From contig CAMVOL010000011.1 in assembly GCA_947169105.1 (NCBI GenBank), positions 1-64,000 of the forward strand: a stretch of 64,000 nt of DNA, written 5' to 3'. A model generated the notes under the pieces. It saw only the letters and a program-made list of their open reading frames with translations, did not search any database and had not been told where the DNA came from. The stretch comes from an uncultured Bacteroidales bacterium. GTDB lineage: Bacteria > Bacteroidota > Bacteroidia > Bacteroidales > WCHB1-69. This document shows positions 8,699 to 16,746 of this stretch, piece by piece; the stretch's first letter is position 1, and the number at the start of each line of letters is the position of its first letter. A program made the translations under genes and the position numbers.

Positions 8699-11600
8699 TT
8701 TTTCTCGGACATCATTCTGTTTAAAATTCCCAACAAAGTACAGACATCCACATTGTCTTCTCCGGTAAGTATGCCGTTGATTTGCTTTTCTAATTTGGCT
8801 GCACGCCCCTTATCCTTCTCCGGCAATATGTATGTTTGTGTCCTGACATCGGTGCCTTGATTGGAAACCATGTCGAATGAGTAGGCAACACTGTGGTCTG
8901 AACCTTCTGTCTTTTGGGAGATGGAAGAATATTTCTCGCAAGTACGGAACATATAGATAAGGTCATCAACCAACTTTTCTTCCTGTTCGTCACGGAGTGC
9001 ATCAAGACGCTGCTCAAGAATGGTGTAGCAGATGGATTGGTACCATTGTGTACGGTTATCATACATAGTCATCGCGTGGTGGTAGAATTCGCGTTGTTTT
9101 TCGGTGAGCAGATATACCTTGACATTGGCCAAGCGAAGGCGTATTTCTTCAACATATTCGCTGTAATCGCCAGACTGCAGGTCGAAGCCTTCGACAAGTC
9201 TCTCCTCAACGCGATCTATCAACCTTGTGTAACAGGTGCGCAGTTCACGAACAGCCCGTTGGATGATATTGCCGTATTCAAGAATAAACTCTTCTTGCTT
9301 CAGTTTCTCCTGATTGAACCCCAAAGCTTCAGGCAAATCCTCAAAGAAGGCCTTCTCTGGATCTTTGGCCTTGGCAAGCACATTGCGGAATTTCATCGTC
9401 GATTCGTGGTCGAACTTTCGGGTATGCTTGGTGTACTCGTCTAATCTCGCATAGAAACTGAGGAACGGCTTAATGGTTTCGATAAAACTATCTTTTGTGA
9501 TGGTGAATTCGTCGCCAAGATTGATGAAGCGACGGTATTGGTTGAAGAAACCTAACTTCACACCATCTATGGCAAACTTCTTGACTTCAAAGTCTTGCGG
9601 ATGCTTCTGCAACAAATCGAAGAACTCCATGTTGACGTTGGGGATAAAAGCCCCGCGTGAGGCATCGTAAAGCGCATAGTCCTGACGCTTGATAAACAGA
9701 TATGTCGGGATCCAGAAATCAAGGAAACCCTGCTTCAGCTTGTAGGGCTGGGTTGACAAGATTTTTATCAGCTCCGAGATTCTTCGCGCCTTGTTTTCCG
9801 TACTGTTCAGGAATGCTTCGCAGGCATTCCACAAAGGAAGGAAGCCTTCATTTGTCGGAACATCACAAAACTCTCCATTTCGATGTAGTCCAGTATTCTT
9901 TAGCAAAGAGTAGTAAATGGTCTTTTCAGGAGGGAACTTGTCATCGGGGAAGCCCAGATTCTCCTCCGTGTTATGTTCAACAAGATAAGTCAAATAGCTT
10001 TTGCGTGCCGCCGTGATAGTGCCGCTCAATTTGTGCTTGTTGAAAAGCTCGTTGTTCATCACGGGTGTCTCACTATAGATTTCTTCACAAACCTGTGACA
10101 ACAACTCATTGAAATCGCGATGCGACTCAATCTTTTGTTCTTTACCCCTAAACACCCATACAACACGGTTCTTGTATGAAAACAGATTGTCGCTGATAGC
10201 CTTGTTCAGCAGATTCTCTTCATATTCCTTCAGCTTCTGAATCTCCTTGACAGCGACAAGATCTTCTTTGTTTATAACCTTATCCGTCAGATACTTGTAT
10301 TTCTTGATGTTATAAAGATGATCAACAATGTTGTCGGTGTCGACAAAAAAGGCAAATATCAAAGCATGTTCCGACTCTGCGCTGAATTTCTTAATTTCTT
10401 CGAGTGCATCCTTTCTCGTTGAGAAAACCAATTCTATATAGCCGTCTGTATCACCTTTGGGGACCAATTCTTCGGGGCTATCACACAACCTATAATCAAA
10501 AAAGCGAGGTGTACCTCTCTGATAGAAATGAGCCTTAACAGGAGATATGCGATGGTTGAAGAAAACGGTTAGTTCGTCAACGTATGCAACAGGACGCGAA
10601 ACCATCATCCCGGCCTCGCGTATTTCGGCCTCAAGGTCCACATCGGTTCCCTCAAAAAGTACTACACGGTCTTTGTATGCCGCATATCTGATAATCTTCT
10701 TTTTCTCTAATTGATCGATGATAAGTTGTGCCTCAGAAATACCCATTGCCAACTTTGCGTATTCTGCAAGCGACTCTTTTGAGAGTCTGAAGCCAGCAAC
10801 GCCATAAAGATTGAGTAGCCCAACAACTTTTATAATGTTAACAGCTTGCAGCATCTGTTCTTGACTTTCCCAGCTTTGACCTTCCACTCTTTCGATGGAA
10901 ATCTGCATCGAGCTCCAACTCATCGAATCGGCATTAGCGTCTTTCAGATAAGAATAAAAGGTGTAATAAACGTAATCGTACACCATCTGGAGTTGGTAGA
11001 TTTTGGCCGACCCATCACTTGTGAGCGATCCTTGCGAGGCAAGGAATGTGAACAGCGAACGCTCGTTCTGTCCATATCGCTGGATGGCCGTAGTGATGGC
11101 GTAAGCAGAGAACAAATCTAGCGGGTAGAGTTGCAACGCTGTTTCAACGGGGAAATCATTGGAAACATAGCCTGTTTTTTTTGCTAGATCATAAAGTGAT
11201 GTAGCAGAGGAGGGCACTTCAATAGAATTATCCCTTGCAAGCTGTTGAGCGGCAAGATGAAGCAACTGTTCTATTGGTTCTACGAAAGTGATTTCCTTGA
11301 ACCGCCCCTTCACCTTTTTCCATTCATTTACTTGTGCTTCTGTCAGACCCTTGGCATAGGCACTGAAATTCTGATGCAAGGTGGTTAGCAAAAGTGCTTG
11401 TCGGGATGGAACGTTCACAAATTCGGCCAACTTCTGAAGAAAGTACAATTCCTTCTCGGGGTTGTTCTTTGCGGCGTGTTCAAGGACTTTCCCGAACTCA
11501 TCAATTACAATCAGCAGAAATTTGCCTTGTTTCTGACAGCGGTTGTAATATGTCTTCAGTTCATCAAGCACGCTATTGGTTGTCCCCTCTGCATTGAGAC

Positions 11601-11925
11601 TTCGACGAAGCAAGGTGGAAAGTTCCGTGTAATCACCCACAATGTTCAAAATCTCGATATCAGAGTCATTCAGAAGATTTTTAGCATCTAACAGATAGGG
11701 CTTTTTGTTTGTCCTTTTCAGGTCGGACTCCAAAGCCAACAGAAAACTCGATTTGCCAGTACCGTAAGATCCGATGATGGTAAAGGAGTGAATACCTGTC
11801 TGATAGTCATTCACAATGTTGCGAATAGCCAACTGCGAATTAGGTGTTACTATGTACTGGGCACCGTCAGCAAAGCCGTTTTCAATGTTTGCGGATAAAC
11901 TAAACGTTCTTTTCATAGTAATCAT
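8695..11925 (-). CDS. Large P-loop ATPase partnered with DUF4007
   Basis: A 1,076-residue cytosolic ATPase. Walker A IGSYGTGKSS is at residues 51-60, and Walker B FLLIVIDEFGK at 136-146, an AAA/STAND-like core at the N-terminus. The remaining 800 residues are mostly helical with no domain I can name. Large ATPases of this shape, with an N-terminal P-loop and long helical body, include BrxC/PglY of BREX, but there is no PglZ, BrxL or methylase here, so a BREX call is not supported. It overlaps the DUF4007 gene by 26 bp (17 bp if the ATG at 11916 is used) and the DUF1016 gene by 4 bp. It probably supplies DNA translocation or assembly energy; that is inference. Confidence 0.8.
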   Translation of the reverse strand: MITMKRTFSLSANIENGFADGAQYIVTPNSQLAIRNIVNDYQTGIHSFTIIGSYGTGKSSFLLALESDLKRTNKKPYLLDAKNLLNDSDIEILNIVGDYTELSTLLRRSLNAEGTTNSVLDELKTYYNRCQKQGKFLLIVIDEFGKVLEHAAKNNPEKELYFLQKLAEFVNVPSRQALLLTTLHQNFSAYAKGLTEAQVNEWKKVKGRFKEITFVEPIEQLLHLAAQQLARDNSIEVPSSATSLYDLAKKTGYVSNDFPVETALQLYPLDLFSAYAITTAIQRYGQNERSLFTFLASQGSLTSDGSAKIYQLQMVYDYVYYTFYSYLKDANADSMSWSSMQISIERVEGQSWESQEQMLQAVNIIKVVGLLNLYGVAGFRLSKESLAEYAKLAMGISEAQLIIDQLEKKKIIRYAAYKDRVVLFEGTDVDLEAEIREAGMMVSRPVAYVDELTVFFNHRISPVKAHFYQRGTPRFFDYRLCDSPEELVPKGDTDGYIELVFSTRKDALEEIKKFSAESEHALIFAFFVDTDNIVDHLYNIKKYKYLTDKVINKEDLVAVKEIQKLKEYEENLLNKAISDNLFSYKNRVVWVFRGKEQKIESHRDFNELLSQVCEEIYSETPVMNNELFNKHKLSGTITAARKSYLTYLVEHNTEENLGFPDDKFPPEKTIYYSLLKNTGLHRNGEFCDVPTNEGFLPLWNACEAFLNSTENKARRISELIKILSTQPYKLKQGFLDFWIPTYLFIKRQDYALYDASRGAFIPNVNMEFFDLLQKHPQDFEVKKFAIDGVKLGFFNQYRRFINLGDEFTITKDSFIETIKPFLSFYARLDEYTKHTRKFDHESTMKFRNVLAKAKDPEKAFFEDLPEALGFNQEKLKQEEFILEYGNIIQRAVRELRTCYTRLIDRVEERLVEGFDLQSGDYSEYVEEIRLRLANVKVYLLTEKQREFYHHAMTMYDNRTQWYQSICYTILEQRLDALRDEQEEKLVDDLIYMFRTCEKYSSISQKTEGSDHSVAYSFDMVSNQGTDVRTQTYILPEKDKGRAAKLEKQINGILTGEDNVDVCTLLGILNRMMSEKK

Positions 11926-12784
11926 TTAACACTTGTTCTTTGTCCAAATACTTGGTAAACTGCAACATGCGGATTCCAGCATTGTCGGTGTATGACATAT
12001 ATCTTGAATAATCCTTTGACAACTGCTTCAGCATTTCTATGGTTTCGTGGTCCTGCATACAGAACGCAAGGCCAACCTCGTCTTGAATGGTTTCGTAAGC
12101 AATGGTATTGTCGCCTTCCCGTTCTTTAAGCATAAGGAGTGCATACATAAAGATCTCCTTCATTACCTGTCTTTTCCCTTCCAAATTGAAATAATAGCCT
12201 TTGCCTTCAGCATTTTGTCTGATTAAGTCAAGGTCAATTAACATGGAAGAAAAGTCTTCATTCGATTGTGCTTTACGAGGTAAAGCATAGTTCTGAATAA
12301 GCACTGCAACATCCTTCTTGACAGTGTTCTCATTAAAAGCATTCAGCTTGTCGGCTTCAATCATATCAAACTTCACGTATGTCACGACCTGATCACGCTC
12401 AAATTGCGTATGACCTTTTTGGTAGCCACAGAATAAGAGGTGATAGAGCGACGCTTCTTGATTGAAAACAAGGTTGAAATGCAACAGCCAAAGCGTCGCC
12501 AAGTCTTCAATGTATTTATCCTTGCCAGTTTGTTCATTAAAGAGATAGTCGCCTAACCATGTTCTTTGGTCATTTTTGCAAACTCCAAAGACCTTAAGCC
12601 AATAACGGATGGAAGCCACCATGTTTTTCCCAACACCCAAATCAATCACTGCTTCAGGTCTATTGAAGTCTTTGTTCTCCTTCACAAAGTCATAGCCTTT
12701 TTTGAGCCACAGCGTCTTACAAGGGAAAGATTCGTGTCCAGAGAAGGTGTATTTGCTCATATTCTTTGTTTCCATAGGTAGCAT
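11900..12784 (-). CDS. DUF4007 family protein, first gene of the defence operon
   Basis: 294 residues with the DUF4007 hallmarks FSGHESFPCKTLWLKKGYDF (14-33) and LGVGKNMVASIRYW (49-62). DUF4007 is a family of unknown biochemistry, seen mainly in DNA-modification and defence neighbourhoods; the helix-rich N-terminus with a GHESF signature suggests DNA or nucleotide recognition. Three in-frame ATGs exist (12784, 12775, 12760); the last, giving MSKYTFSGHESF, fits the family start best, while the longest frame is listed. The upstream -7 box lies at 12863-12870, so all three are possible. Being first and overlapping the ATPase gene, it probably sets operon expression. No other recognisable regulator lies in the operon. 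Confidence 0.85.
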   Translation of the reverse strand: MLPMETKNMSKYTFSGHESFPCKTLWLKKGYDFVKENKDFNRPEAVIDLGVGKNMVASIRYWLKVFGVCKNDQRTWLGDYLFNEQTGKDKYIEDLATLWLLHFNLVFNQEASLYHLLFCGYQKGHTQFERDQVVTYVKFDMIEADKLNAFNENTVKKDVAVLIQNYALPRKAQSNEDFSSMLIDLDLIRQNAEGKGYYFNLEGKRQVMKEIFMYALLMLKEREGDNTIAYETIQDEVGLAFCMQDHETIEMLKQLSKDYSRYMSYTDNAGIRMLQFTKYLDKEQVLNDYYEKNV

Positions 12785-13228
12785 GTCAGAATCCGCTATT
12801 AAAATCCCAAATACCAGTAATTAAGTATTTTACCGCAATGTATAGCAAATATTTTAACGTTGCAAAGGTAAAAAAATATCCAATACTTCAGACGACATTC
12901 CCACTAACTATTTTTGTATTTCAACATTTCTGTTCAATGATGCATCCCCCCCTTTTCCGCGTCATCCTCCTCCCCGTCTTTCCGACACCGCCGCACGTAC
13001 CGCGGTGGGCGCACGAGGCCATCGCCCTCCCCAGACTGCGTCCGCTTCACGCGGCCTTGTCTGGGGTTAATAAGATATCACCCCTCTGTGGTGAACGATT
13101 TGTTCGCAATTCTCGGAAATACGGCGCGAAGTCGAGGGTCTTCACGTGCCGCGGGTGCCTTCGACAGGCTCAGGCACCCGCTACGATCTCAAGCGCCCTC
13201 GGTGGTTGAGCCTGCCGCTCCCGCCGCC
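12785..13228. other. Intergenic junction: GC-rich spacer with two strong hairpins
   Basis: A 444-bp gap between the AT-rich defence operon and the GC-rich region on its right. The left 150 bp are AT-rich and hold the operon promoter. From about 12,945 the sequence becomes C/G-rich without a credible gene. Two inverted repeats stand out: CCCCAGAC (13029-13036) with GTCTGGGG (13059-13066), and GCGGGTGCCT (13151-13160) with AGGCACCCGC (13172-13181), whose loop carries CGACAGGCTC. A partial copy, TTGAGCCTGCCG, follows near 13,208. The abrupt composition change makes this the likely right boundary of an acquired island. Confidence 0.65.
12863..12870 (-). promoter_or_regulatory. Putative -7 box for the defence operon
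   Basis: On the minus strand this reads TACCTTTG, matching the Bacteroidota -7 consensus TAnnTTTG, followed by CAACG. It lies about 80-100 bp before the DUF4007 start candidates. No good -33 TTTG is visible at the usual 19-21 bp spacing, so the call rests on the -7 element and position. Confidence 0.5.
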
Positions 13229-13630
13229 TTACAGCACCTCCCAGAACACCTTGGGCAAGTACACGTTCTCCAACGCGGTGGCTTCACGGAAGAGCGGGGC
13301 TACCTCGGCGGGTGTGTAGCCCGCGATGCCGCAGCCTACGGCGGTGACGAGGAAAGTGAGTTCGGGATGAGCTTTGGCACAGGTGATGAAGTGCTCCACC
13401 GCTTTCTTCAGCGAGGCGTCACCCTCCATGGTGGGCAGGGCGTACGTGCGGCCGGTGAGTCCCTCGCCCACACCCCACTCGGCGCCGAACTTCTTGTGCG
13501 CATACCACGCCGCCCCGCCGCCGTGGGCACCCTGAATGTTGCTGCCAAAGACAAAAATCTCATTCTCGCCGAGGTCGGAAATACGGTCCGATGCAATGCG
13601 GCGACCATTGATAAGGCTGGTGTTTTCCAT
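13229..13630 (-). CDS. A1S_2505-type phage-derived protein
   Basis: 133 residues from MENTSLINGRRI (ATG 13630). A longer frame exists upstream, but it would run into the acid phosphatase gene, and the family alignment begins near FVFGSNIQGAHGGGAAWYAH. Other hallmarks are GEGLTGRTYALPT, VTAVGCGIAGYTP and a final VYLPKVFWEVL. These match the small proteins annotated as A1S_2505 family phage non-structural proteins, found in phages and scattered through bacterial genomes. The glycine-rich GSN...GGGAA loop is reminiscent of macro-domain nucleotide binding, but I would not assert ADP-ribose binding. It lies 19 bp after the acid phosphatase stop and may be co-transcribed with it. Confidence 0.75.
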   Translation of the reverse strand: MENTSLINGRRIASDRISDLGENEIFVFGSNIQGAHGGGAAWYAHKKFGAEWGVGEGLTGRTYALPTMEGDASLKKAVEHFITCAKAHPELTFLVTAVGCGIAGYTPAEVAPLFREATALENVYLPKVFWEVL

Positions 13631-13649
13631 GGGGTAAAATGCTTTGTTA

Positions 13650-14384
13650 TTATTTTTTGAGAATTCCTTTTTTCCGGACAAATTCCGCTTTGGCCCGCTC
13701 CATCTGCTCACGGAAAGCAGGACTGCTTTGCAACGCCGCATAACCGATGCTGGCGGCCACACGGCTGGCATCCACGTCACTCTGCCAGTGCGCTCCCTCA
13801 ATGACACGGCTCTCACCATACATCCAGCCACGGGCGAAGATGGTGTCGGCACTGGCAGGGTTGATTTCCGCCAACAGGAGGGCTGTCACCCAGCCGCGCG
13901 CCGTGTGCCCCGACGGATAGCTTCCCTCACCGCGCACTTCCGCCTCCGTCTCGGGCGAGAGAAGGTGCTCGTTGTACATCTCGAACGGACGGAGACGATG
14001 GTAGTACGCCTTGGGCGCCACCCGCATCTGGTCGGTGGTGACGAGACTGGTTTCCAGAAGTTTCCAGATTTCCGGGGTCTCCGTTCTCGAAATAGTCAGT
14101 CCGAACGGGATGTTGAACTCGGCAAACAGTGCCTCGTAAGACCACACCGCGTCGCGCTTGGCAATGGCGGCTCGTTCGGAATCCAGCCGCTGGGTTTTCC
14201 CCCATTGGTAGCGCACCACGTCGTTGGCGAACTCCGGGCTGTCGAAGGCGGGCGGGGCTGGCAGACATTTGATCAGGTCAGGCAGTTCCTGCGTGCTGAA
14301 ATAGGGCTGCACAGCATCCTGTTGCGCCCAGACATTCATCGTTGTCAACAGGGCAACGGTTGCAATGAGCAAAAATCGTTTCAT
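13650..14384 (-). CDS. Class A non-specific acid phosphatase (PAP2 superfamily), exported
   Basis: 244 residues with a clear signal peptide (MKRFLLIATVALLTTMNVWA, then QQ). The complete PAP2 phosphatase signature is present: K125-x6-R132-P133, P157-S-G-H160, and S192-R193-x5-H199-x3-D203. H160 and H199 are the expected nucleophile-relay histidines. Class A enzymes hydrolyse many phosphomonoesters in the periplasm. It stands 33 bp downstream of the YbbR-like gene on the same strand and could be read from that block, though it is not usually part of it. A lipid-phosphatase role is less likely because there are no multiple membrane helices. Confidence 0.92.
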   Translation of the reverse strand: MKRFLLIATVALLTTMNVWAQQDAVQPYFSTQELPDLIKCLPAPPAFDSPEFANDVVRYQWGKTQRLDSERAAIAKRDAVWSYEALFAEFNIPFGLTISRTETPEIWKLLETSLVTTDQMRVAPKAYYHRLRPFEMYNEHLLSPETEAEVRGEGSYPSGHTARGWVTALLLAEINPASADTIFARGWMYGESRVIEGAHWQSDVDASRVAASIGYAALQSSPAFREQMERAKAEFVRKKGILKK

Positions 14385-14417
14385 CGTTCTGGTTTATTTG
14401 ATTGCAAGCGGGATGCT

Positions 14418-14867
14418 TCAGTTCTCCAAATAAATGGTGATCTCGTACGGCGACTCCACATCCACAAAGTACTCGTTCAGGCCGTCAAGGTCGCGGATGT
14501 AGTCCTTCAGCTCGTTCTTGGTGAAGCGGTAGGTGTTGAGACCGAGACCCTTGTGGATGGTCAGCTTGCGGATATCAAGGTTGATGGTGCGGTTCTTCTC
14601 CTGAAAGCGGGGCATGAAGTAGTAGAACCCTTTGGTTTTGAAGGTGAGGGCGAGCGACGGGTCGGAGCAAGTGGCGCTGGTTTTTCCCTCGGGCAGGTCG
14701 GAGCAGGTGATGGCATAATCCATCGTTACCTCGTAAGTGCGCGAGAAGGTAAGGAATGCCCATACCAATGCACTGATTACAAGGCAGACGAAAAAAGTGA
14801 CGGAGGGCAACTTTATCCGTTTGCCCTCCTTCTTTTCCTGTGTTTCGTTATTTTTTGTTGGCTCCAT
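14418..14867 (-). CDS. YbbR-like (CdaR-related) membrane-anchored protein
   Basis: 149 residues from MEPTKNNETQ (ATG 14867); an alternative ATG lies 10 codons upstream. After a charged Lys/Glu-rich cytoplasmic head there is one membrane helix (LPSVTFFVCLVISALVWAFL) and an exported beta-rich domain resembling YbbR repeats (LPEGKTSATCSDPSLALTFK). Bacteroidota commonly place such a gene directly after yajC; here they overlap by about 20 bp. In Firmicutes YbbR/CdaR regulates c-di-AMP synthase, but no cdaA is nearby, so function here is open. The coaE gene that often follows is absent. Confidence 0.7.
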   Translation of the reverse strand: MEPTKNNETQEKKEGKRIKLPSVTFFVCLVISALVWAFLTFSRTYEVTMDYAITCSDLPEGKTSATCSDPSLALTFKTKGFYYFMPRFQEKNRTINLDIRKLTIHKGLGLNTYRFTKNELKDYIRDLDGLNEYFVDVESPYEITIYLEN

Positions 14868-15174
14868 TTTCGTCAATGGCGATAGCCGACTTTTCAACTT
14901 TCAATTTCACATCCCCATCCACTTTGATAATGAAGGTGGTGTCCTGGATTTCGCAGATTTCGCCGTGGATGCCGCCGATGGTGACCACCTGATCTCCTTT
15001 CTTCAGGGCTTCGCGGGCTTCTTGCACCTTTTTCTGTCTTTTCTGCTGTGGACGGATCATAAACAGCCAGAAAATGAGGATGATGGCCACAAAGAAAATA
15101 AGCATCTGCCAACCGCCGCCGCCTTGTTGACCGTCAGCGGGAGGTGCCATTAATAAAAAGAATAAATTGTTCAT
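14848..15174 (-). CDS. yajC: YajC, Sec translocon accessory protein
   Basis: 108 residues with the YajC plan: a short periplasmic N-terminus with a GGGG stretch, one membrane helix (about 23-43, MLIFFVAIILIFWLFMI), then RPQQKRQKK and a small cytoplasmic beta domain (GDQVVTIGGIHGEI). YajC associates with SecDF-YidC at the inner membrane. It follows the DUF1573 lipoprotein gene after 91 bp and overlaps the YbbR-like gene, reproducing the order nusB-DUF1573-yajC-YbbR seen in many Bacteroidota. Confidence 0.95.
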   Translation of the reverse strand: MNNLFFLLMAPPADGQQGGGGWQMLIFFVAIILIFWLFMIRPQQKRQKKVQEAREALKKGDQVVTIGGIHGEICEIQDTTFIIKVDGDVKLKVEKSAIAIDENGANKK

Positions 15175-15265
15175 AATTAAAATGTTAAGATGTTAAAATG
15201 TTTATTTGTTTATTCAGTTCCTTGATTATTTTGTAATTACCTGTCACCTGTCACCTGACCCCTAA

Positions 15266-15715
15266 TTACGGGATTTTGACGTCGGCAGAAACCCGCAACA
15301 ATGTGCGGGTGGGGTAGGTGTTGGCAGCCACGGTGACCACGTTGGTGGTGGGTCCCAGTTTGGTTTTGGAATCGAAAGTGACTTTGATTTCGGAGGTTTC
15401 GCCGGGCTTGATGGGGGCTTTTGGCGGGGTGGAGGTGGTGCAGCCGCAAGAGGCGTGTGCGGAGCTGATGATGAGGTCCGATTTGCCGGTGTTGGTGAAG
15501 ACGAAGGTGTGGCTGAGCCGCTCCCCCTGCATCACCGTGCCGAAGTCGTACTCTGTCTCTTTGAACTCGATTTTGGGGCCGTTCTCGTCACGGACGGAGA
15601 CGTTGCCGCCTTCTGCCGTTACAGGATTGTGCACCACGGGCTCTTTCGACCCGCAGCCCAGCAGACAGGCTGCCGTCAGTATCAGGACTAGGATTTGTAT
15701 GTATCGGTTTGTCAT
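15266..15715 (-). CDS. DUF1573 lipoprotein
   Basis: 149 residues. The N-terminus is a lipoprotein signal with lipobox LLGC (C21), followed by a short linker and an Ig-like DUF1573 domain: FKETEYDFGTVMQGERLSHT, FVFTNTGKSDLIISSAHASC and GCTTSTPPKAPIKPGETSEI. These domains are widespread in Bacteroidota envelopes and of unknown role. It starts 11 bp after the nusB stop, so is very likely in the nusB operon. Membrane attachment through the cysteine is a confident prediction; the function is not. Confidence 0.92.
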   Translation of the reverse strand: MTNRYIQILVLILTAACLLGCGSKEPVVHNPVTAEGGNVSVRDENGPKIEFKETEYDFGTVMQGERLSHTFVFTNTGKSDLIISSAHASCGCTTSTPPKAPIKPGETSEIKVTFDSKTKLGPTTNVVTVAANTYPTRTLLRVSADVKIP

Positions 15716-15726
15716 GTTTCTAACTT

Positions 15727-16674
15727 CTATGTCACTATCAGGCCGCGGCCGGTCTTGTTGAGGTTGCCTTCCTTGCGTAGGTCGTTGGCCATCTTGTCGA
15801 TGAGGCCGTTGATGAAGGTGCCGCTCTTTTCGGAACCGTAGGTTTTGGCTATCTCAATGTATTCATTGATGGTGACTTTCACGGGAATGCTCGGAAATTC
15901 CAGCAGTTCGCAGAGGGCCATCTTCATCAGGATCATGTCCGTGCCGATGATGCGGTCGGCCTCCCAGTTGTGGAGGTTCTTTTCGATGATGTCGAAATAT
16001 TCCCCGTCGTGTTCCACGGTTTTGGTGAAAAGATCCTTGTAGAACTTCACGTCTTCCACTTCATCCTTGTAGAGAGGGGCGACAGGAACTTGCTCCTGAC
16101 TGGCTTTCCAAAACACAATGTTTTGATAGACAATAAGAAGAGCGTCGTTGTAATCATCGTACCAGTGGAGATTCTTTTCTTCAAAGAACCAGTGCAGAAG
16201 TTCGCTTTCGGCTAAAACCTTTTCGATGATGGCGAGAACCAGCTCCTTGTCGGCCTTGTACGATTGTGCGGGGGCGTTCATACAGGCGGCGTATTCCGGC
16301 AGTTCGGTGATGGCGGCGTAGAGCTTGGAGATCAGTTCCACCTGTGTGCTCCAGTTGACGTGGAGGGTGTTCCACTTCTTCTGCAATGCCGTGCACGCCT
16401 CCATCTGCCGGATGACCAGATTGTCCACGAAGCGGGTGTTGGGGTTGAGGTCCGCTTCGGTGGGAAAGTTCTTGTTTTTCAGCTCCTCGAACTTGGCGAG
16501 GGCGTAATCCTTGAGTTCCGGAAAAAGGGAAAAGAAGTAGTATGAAAGGTCGCTGCAACTCTGGATGGCTTTGTTGAGTTTCTTCAGCCCGTCGGCAATG
16601 GTTTCATCGGGAGTCGCAGTGCGGGCGTAAAGCCCCTGCATCACCTTGATTCTCAAATATCTCCTGCTAATCAT
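15727..16674 (-). CDS. nusB: NusB transcription antitermination factor
   Basis: 315 residues from MISRRYLRIKVMQGLYA. The longer frame's ATG at 16704 lies upstream of the -7 box at 16694-16701 and cannot be transcribed from it, so ATG 16674 is chosen. The NusB fold is clearest at the C-terminus (about 180-305): DRIIGTDMILMKMALCELLE, FPSIPVKVTINEYIEIAKTY, GSEKSGTFINGLIDKMANDL. Bacteroidota NusB carries an extra N-terminal region, explaining twice the E. coli length. NusB joins NusE in rRNA antitermination complexes. First gene of the nusB-DUF1573-yajC-YbbR block. Confidence 0.93.
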   Translation of the reverse strand: MISRRYLRIKVMQGLYARTATPDETIADGLKKLNKAIQSCSDLSYYFFSLFPELKDYALAKFEELKNKNFPTEADLNPNTRFVDNLVIRQMEACTALQKKWNTLHVNWSTQVELISKLYAAITELPEYAACMNAPAQSYKADKELVLAIIEKVLAESELLHWFFEEKNLHWYDDYNDALLIVYQNIVFWKASQEQVPVAPLYKDEVEDVKFYKDLFTKTVEHDGEYFDIIEKNLHNWEADRIIGTDMILMKMALCELLEFPSIPVKVTINEYIEIAKTYGSEKSGTFINGLIDKMANDLRKEGNLNKTGRGLIVT

Positions 16675-16693
16675 CGTTTTAATTTTGGAGCGG

Positions 16694-16701
16694 CAAAGAT
16701 A
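16694..16701 (-). promoter_or_regulatory. -7 box for nusB
   Basis: Minus-strand TATCTTTG followed by CCGC, a consensus Bacteroidota -7 element. Transcription would begin near 16,687, giving a leader of about 13 nt before ATG 16674 and excluding the upstream ATG at 16704. No clear -33 element was found at standard spacing. Confidence 0.65.
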
Positions 16702-16746
16702 CAACTTTTTACAATAAAAAAGGATATTGTCCCCAACTCCCTATAA

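Noticed and set aside
8695..12784. BREX system
   Set aside because: The ATPase recalls BrxC in shape and BREX type 4 has a PAPS-reductase-like protein, but no PglZ, BrxL, PglX methylase or BrxA/B is present.
1..12784. CRISPR array or Cas genes in the defence region
   Set aside because: No regular direct repeats with unique spacers and no Cas motifs; the helicase carries PLD rather than HD or Cas3 features.
13644..14885. 413-residue plus-strand open frame over the acid phosphatase and YbbR genes
   Set aside because: It covers two real minus-strand genes with family motifs. Its product is His/Arg/Gly-rich and has no start signal or domain.
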